Below, in pieces: positions 61,481 through 64,000 of a stretch of 64,000 bases of DNA. This DNA comes from Zhengitettix transpicula (Eukaryota; Arthropoda; Insecta; Orthoptera; Tetrigidae): assembly GCA_037074705.1 (NCBI GenBank), contig CM073591.1, forward strand, positions 181,871,432 through 181,935,431. The letters run 5' to 3'. The position numbers and the translations under genes were made by a program. How positions within the stretch are numbered: the first letter of the stretch is position 1; every line of letters begins with the position of its first letter. The notes beneath the pieces were generated by a model that ran no database searches, was not told the DNA's origin, and worked only from the letters and a program-made list of their open reading frames with translations.

Positions 61481-61578
61481 ACTTAACTATGCTACCCGTA
61501 CCCGATTGGAATCCCGAGAAAGTTTCATACAGCAACTACATCGGGAAAACCTACGTTCCTTATTGCACTTATAAATAG

Positions 61579-61680
61579 TCAAGGGAGTCATTCTTATCAC
61601 AGTAGGAAGTTGAGCTATGTCTGTAAATTCCTCAAGTGGACAAAGTTCACCAACGCAGCAGTCTGTCACACATTTCCAAC
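61579..61680 (-). CDS. Exon of the unidentified protein, cut by the Penelope insertion (exon 4)
   Basis: Acceptor cttttcag at 61681. In the phase supplied by exon 3 it reads GWKCVTDCCVGELCPLEEFT then DIAQLPTVIRMTPLTI, and it enters the target-site duplication as YK. Without the element the frame would continue leftward from 60419 for about 12 more codons before a stop, so the original donor must lie in or close to the duplication. I cannot place it. The insertion is therefore inside this exon or just beyond its end. A Cys-rich start (four Cys in 15 residues) is the only motif. The left boundary given here is the start of the duplication. Confidence 0.6.
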
Positions 61681-61765
61681 CTGAAAAGTGATTGACGTGC
61701 ATTGTTTGTGATTCCTCTAACTTTCACAGGATGATACACACATAAATGAAGAAAACATTACTTAC

Positions 61766-61895
61766 CTGTCTTCTGGACCACAACATCTGTCACAGTACTG
61801 TCAAATTATAGAGATAACAGCTCCTCAGGGCTGCTTGTGTCATCAACTATGATTCTTACTTTAATCATAGATGCACACAAACATGGCTCAACATT
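61766..61895 (-). CDS. Exon of the unidentified protein with an in-frame stop (exon 3)
   Basis: Acceptor gtgggtag at 61896 and donor ACAG/GTAAGT at 61765. 130 bases in phase 0, leaving one base that completes a Gly with exon 4. It reads NVEPCLCASMIKVRIIVDDT then SSPEELLSL, a TAA at 61808-61806, and FDSTVTDVVVQKTG. Both sides of the stop look coding and the phases agree with exons 2 and 4, so the stop is more likely a mutation or a sequence error than evidence against the exon. An alternative is a shorter exon that starts after the stop at ttgacag, but that breaks the phase. Confidence 0.5.
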
Positions 61896-62314
61896 CTACC
61901 CACTACTTGCACAGATAAGGAACTTTCCTTACATTTTATATGGTACAGAAAAAGTAAAGTTATCCCCCACTTATAATTATATTTGGCTTACATAGTATTC
62001 TTCTTTTTTTTTGTAAATTCATTTTTGTACTTGAGAAACCTCTTACTGTTTACCTGACAGTTCCTTCTCTTTGGTGGAATAGTTCACAACATATTAACTC
62101 CTTGGAAGACTAATTCTTCCTTGAATTCAGGCTGTATAGTACAGTGTTGAATACATTTTAATATATACTGTATTATTAAATTAAATGGTGACTAAACAGT
62201 TCATATTTACCAGGAAAGCCTCTAATCTATTTAACACAATACACTGTTCAGATTCTATAAAAAAATAAAGTGAATATACATATTAAAATTTCAATTTACA
62301 TATTTCATCCTCAC

Positions 62315-62473
62315 CTTTCCTTTGCGAATGCACATTATACTAACAAGCCTATCTTCCATTAACAGACCATTTGTAATTTTTTGTAAAAGATCTGTTTTGT
62401 CATCAACAGCAGCTTCTCTTATTTCAGGCACAGGACTTGACAGGTCTTCTACTTGCAATAACAACAAATATAG
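62315..62473 (-). CDS. Exon of a large unidentified helical protein (exon 2)
   Basis: Acceptor ttattacag and donor GGAAAG/GTGAGG enclose exactly 53 codons in phase 0: LYLLLLQVEDLSSPVPEIRE, AAVDDKTDLLQKITNGLLME and DRLVSIMCIRKGK. It is clean, with no stop. The plus-strand ORF over the same bases (62322-62540) is its shadow. Confidence 0.88.
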
Positions 62474-62677
62474 CTGTAATAAAAATATTGCTAATGGTTT
62501 ATGGACATTCCATATAATAAACTTATTAAAGCTAAATTAAATATATTAAAATTACTTATAGAAAACAGCCAAATATCTACGAATTGTAGAAATTGCATAT
62601 GAAAATTTAATTTATTTAATACAATACATTTTTTTAGCATATAAAGGTAAAGAAAGTAATTTAGTAATAAAACATAC

Positions 62678-62809
62678 CCTTTCTATTTCCAATAACAATT
62701 GTTTTGTTTTCCTAGAATCTTTTTGTACGGTTGGAAGAGCTGTATCTAAGGCCTCTGTTGATACAATATCCATATCTATTATTTTCCTTGGGGCCATTAT
62801 ACTACCCAC
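62678..62809 (-). CDS. Exon of a large unidentified helical protein (exon 1 in this window)
   Basis: Acceptor tatatttccag and donor AAAGG/GTATGT enclose 44 codons in phase 0: VGSIMAPRKIIDMDIVSTEA, LDTALPTVQKDSRKTKQLLL, EIER. Because a good acceptor precedes it and the frame is open from that point, the Met inside is probably not the start of the protein; earlier exons should lie beyond the right edge or in the unassigned stretch. It joins exon 2 in phase (EIER-LYLLLLQVED). I do not recognise the protein. It could be a giant ubiquitin ligase or another HEAT/ARM scaffold, but nothing in view proves that. Confidence 0.85.
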
Positions 62810-64000
62810 CTGGAAATATAGCATTGAATAAATCTTTAAATTAATTATTCACAAATAATTTTAAATAACTGTTAGTATTGACAAAGTTGGTATTAGAATA
62901 ATTAAATAATTATTTAACACACAGAACTTTTATGTATCTTATAAAAGTTTATTCATTTCTCAATATGATTTCTGTACCCTTCAGAGCAGCACTCATAAAT
63001 GTGTTCCATCTCAATTTGGCCTTTTTTTTCTACATAATATCTGTATAACCCAAGTTTTATCACTAGTTATGAATTATTTGAGAAGTTTGGAATAATCATT
63101 GAAGTACATTGAGAAATTCCTGACTAAAGTTTATTTACAAGATTTGGTAAAAATTCTACAATTCTGGAACAACACAATTTAGACCTAAAACATTAAGTCA
63201 TTGGTCATGAGCCAAACTATATTTTACCAGCAACAAAAACGATTGACAGAATTTTTGTGATTATTTTCTTCAATTTTATTTTATATTTCTCTTGCTTAAG
63301 AAACACACAAATTATGACAATTGCTTACAGATTAAAATTTTTCACATATGAAATGATTATCTGTATTACTCCTATGGATACATAACAAATGTGAACTATA
63401 TTATATATAATTGACTTTGCTGCAACTAACATTAAAAATTAACATATAATCTTAACAACACTTAAAATTCTATTCTTAAATAACCTATTTGGTCTCATCA
63501 TGTTTAAATCTTTGTTCTTGTTTATTAGTAAAATACGTCAGATGGCTATCACCACCATCTTCTTCCATCATATAAGAAGGTAGTGCTATGCATTTAACAT
63601 ATTTGTTTATGTACAAAACAACATAACTAGTGGGAACACTAGAAATTTTTCTTAATTCTATTCACAGGGAAAGCCTACAATATATAGTTGTAAAGTAGTT
63701 ACTAAAGTTTTTGTATACATGATCAGGTCCACAATTGTGAGGAAACAGTGTATTAATAATACAAGTGCTTGTAGTTATGGGATAATATTGGCTGTATGTA
63801 AATGGCTGCAATTCAAATGTTTACCATCATTAAGCAGTTTTTGAGCACATACAAGTAAAATTGTTAATCTCTTTTGTGGAAACATAGTTTCAGAGATAGT
63901 CTAAATTAAGAATTAGTAAGTGTGACATTGTGAGATGTTGAAATTTGTCTCAGGCACCAGTGAAAAATGTTTTCCAAGGATGATGCAGCTTTGTCAAAAT
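62810..64000. other. Intron or upstream flank, nothing recognised
   Basis: AT-rich sequence to the right of exon 1. I found no further exon with matching acceptor, donor and phase, nor a transposon. Confidence 0.4.

Larger units (their letters stand above)
60432..61566 (+). mobile_element. Penelope-like element, internally deleted, with 12-bp target-site duplication
   Basis: Flanked by acttataaatag at 60420-60431 and 61567-61578. The ends are inverted terminal repeats: the left one (60432-60535, minus orientation) reads on the minus strand cttcacctgaagaagatggc through ttggaatcccgagaaaactt; the right one (about 61340-61566, plus) reads cttcacctgaagaacatagc through gattggaatcccgagaaagt and continues to cctacgttccttattgc. 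Between them lies the N-terminal part of a Penelope reverse-transcriptase ORF, but not its catalytic core. It is inserted in the minus-strand host gene at the edge of exon 4, in antisense to it. The facing terminal repeats, duplication length and protein all fit a Penelope-like element. Confidence 0.85.

Noticed and set aside
62322..62540. Plus-strand ORF as a gene
   Set aside because: It is the shadow of exon 2 of the minus-strand gene, which has matching splice sites and phase.
1..64000. CRISPR array, operon, phage or other prokaryotic system
   Set aside because: No evenly spaced repeat-spacer pattern, no dense gene arrangement and no ribosome-binding sites. Introns and eukaryotic transposons show this is nuclear eukaryotic DNA.

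Overview
This is a stretch of AT-rich eukaryotic nuclear DNA. It has long non-coding tracts, GT-AG introns, (AT)n microsatellites and many decayed transposons. The mixture (mariner, hAT, PIF/Harbinger, Helitron-like, Jockey-type LINE, Penelope-like elements, a tRNA-derived SINE) points to an arthropod, most likely an insect; a polyneopteran such as a stick insect is only a guess. No prokaryotic, phage, rRNA or intact tRNA gene is visible.

The only host-gene sequence I can support lies at the right end on the minus strand (62809 down to 59572, possibly 59495). Six exons, with splice sites and phases that agree, encode part of a large helical protein that I could not identify. The reading has an in-frame TAA in one exon. 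Another exon has a possible +/-1 shift at its end. A 1.1-kb Penelope-like element with a 12-bp target-site duplication sits at the 3' edge of a third exon. The locus is therefore either a decaying gene or duplicate, or a real gene carrying assembly errors.

Everything else is a graveyard of mobile elements. From left to right: a mariner deletion derivative (2762-3209); six copies of an unnamed poly(A)-tailed GC-rich repeat, called family A here (3365, 6729, 24618, 37416, 38093, 50240), two of which have clear target-site duplications; a PIF/Harbinger transposase N-terminal fragment (9219-9520) and an unrelated C-terminal fragment (54886-55425); two non-autonomous Helitron-like elements (27721-28371 on plus, 39407-40745 on minus); a hAT-type non-autonomous element (33596-33995); a longer mariner (35203-35925); an internally deleted Jockey-type LINE (42961-44912); and a tRNA-derived SINE (54450-54612).

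The most distinctive theme is a hammerhead-ribozyme-like motif of the form CTGAAGA - hairpin - GAAAC. It occurs at a dozen or more places in several sequence families, repeatedly as two copies facing each other in a palindrome (10120-10420, 20650-20905, 30671-30846, 55831-56107, and inside the Penelope-like element at 60432-61566). Penelope-like elements are known to carry hammerhead motifs in their terminal repeats, so I read most of these as their non-autonomous derivatives. Most copies depart from the textbook ribozyme core, often by one extra nucleotide before stem II.

No gene cluster or pathway is visible. Tracts marked as empty show only short, unconvincing ORFs.
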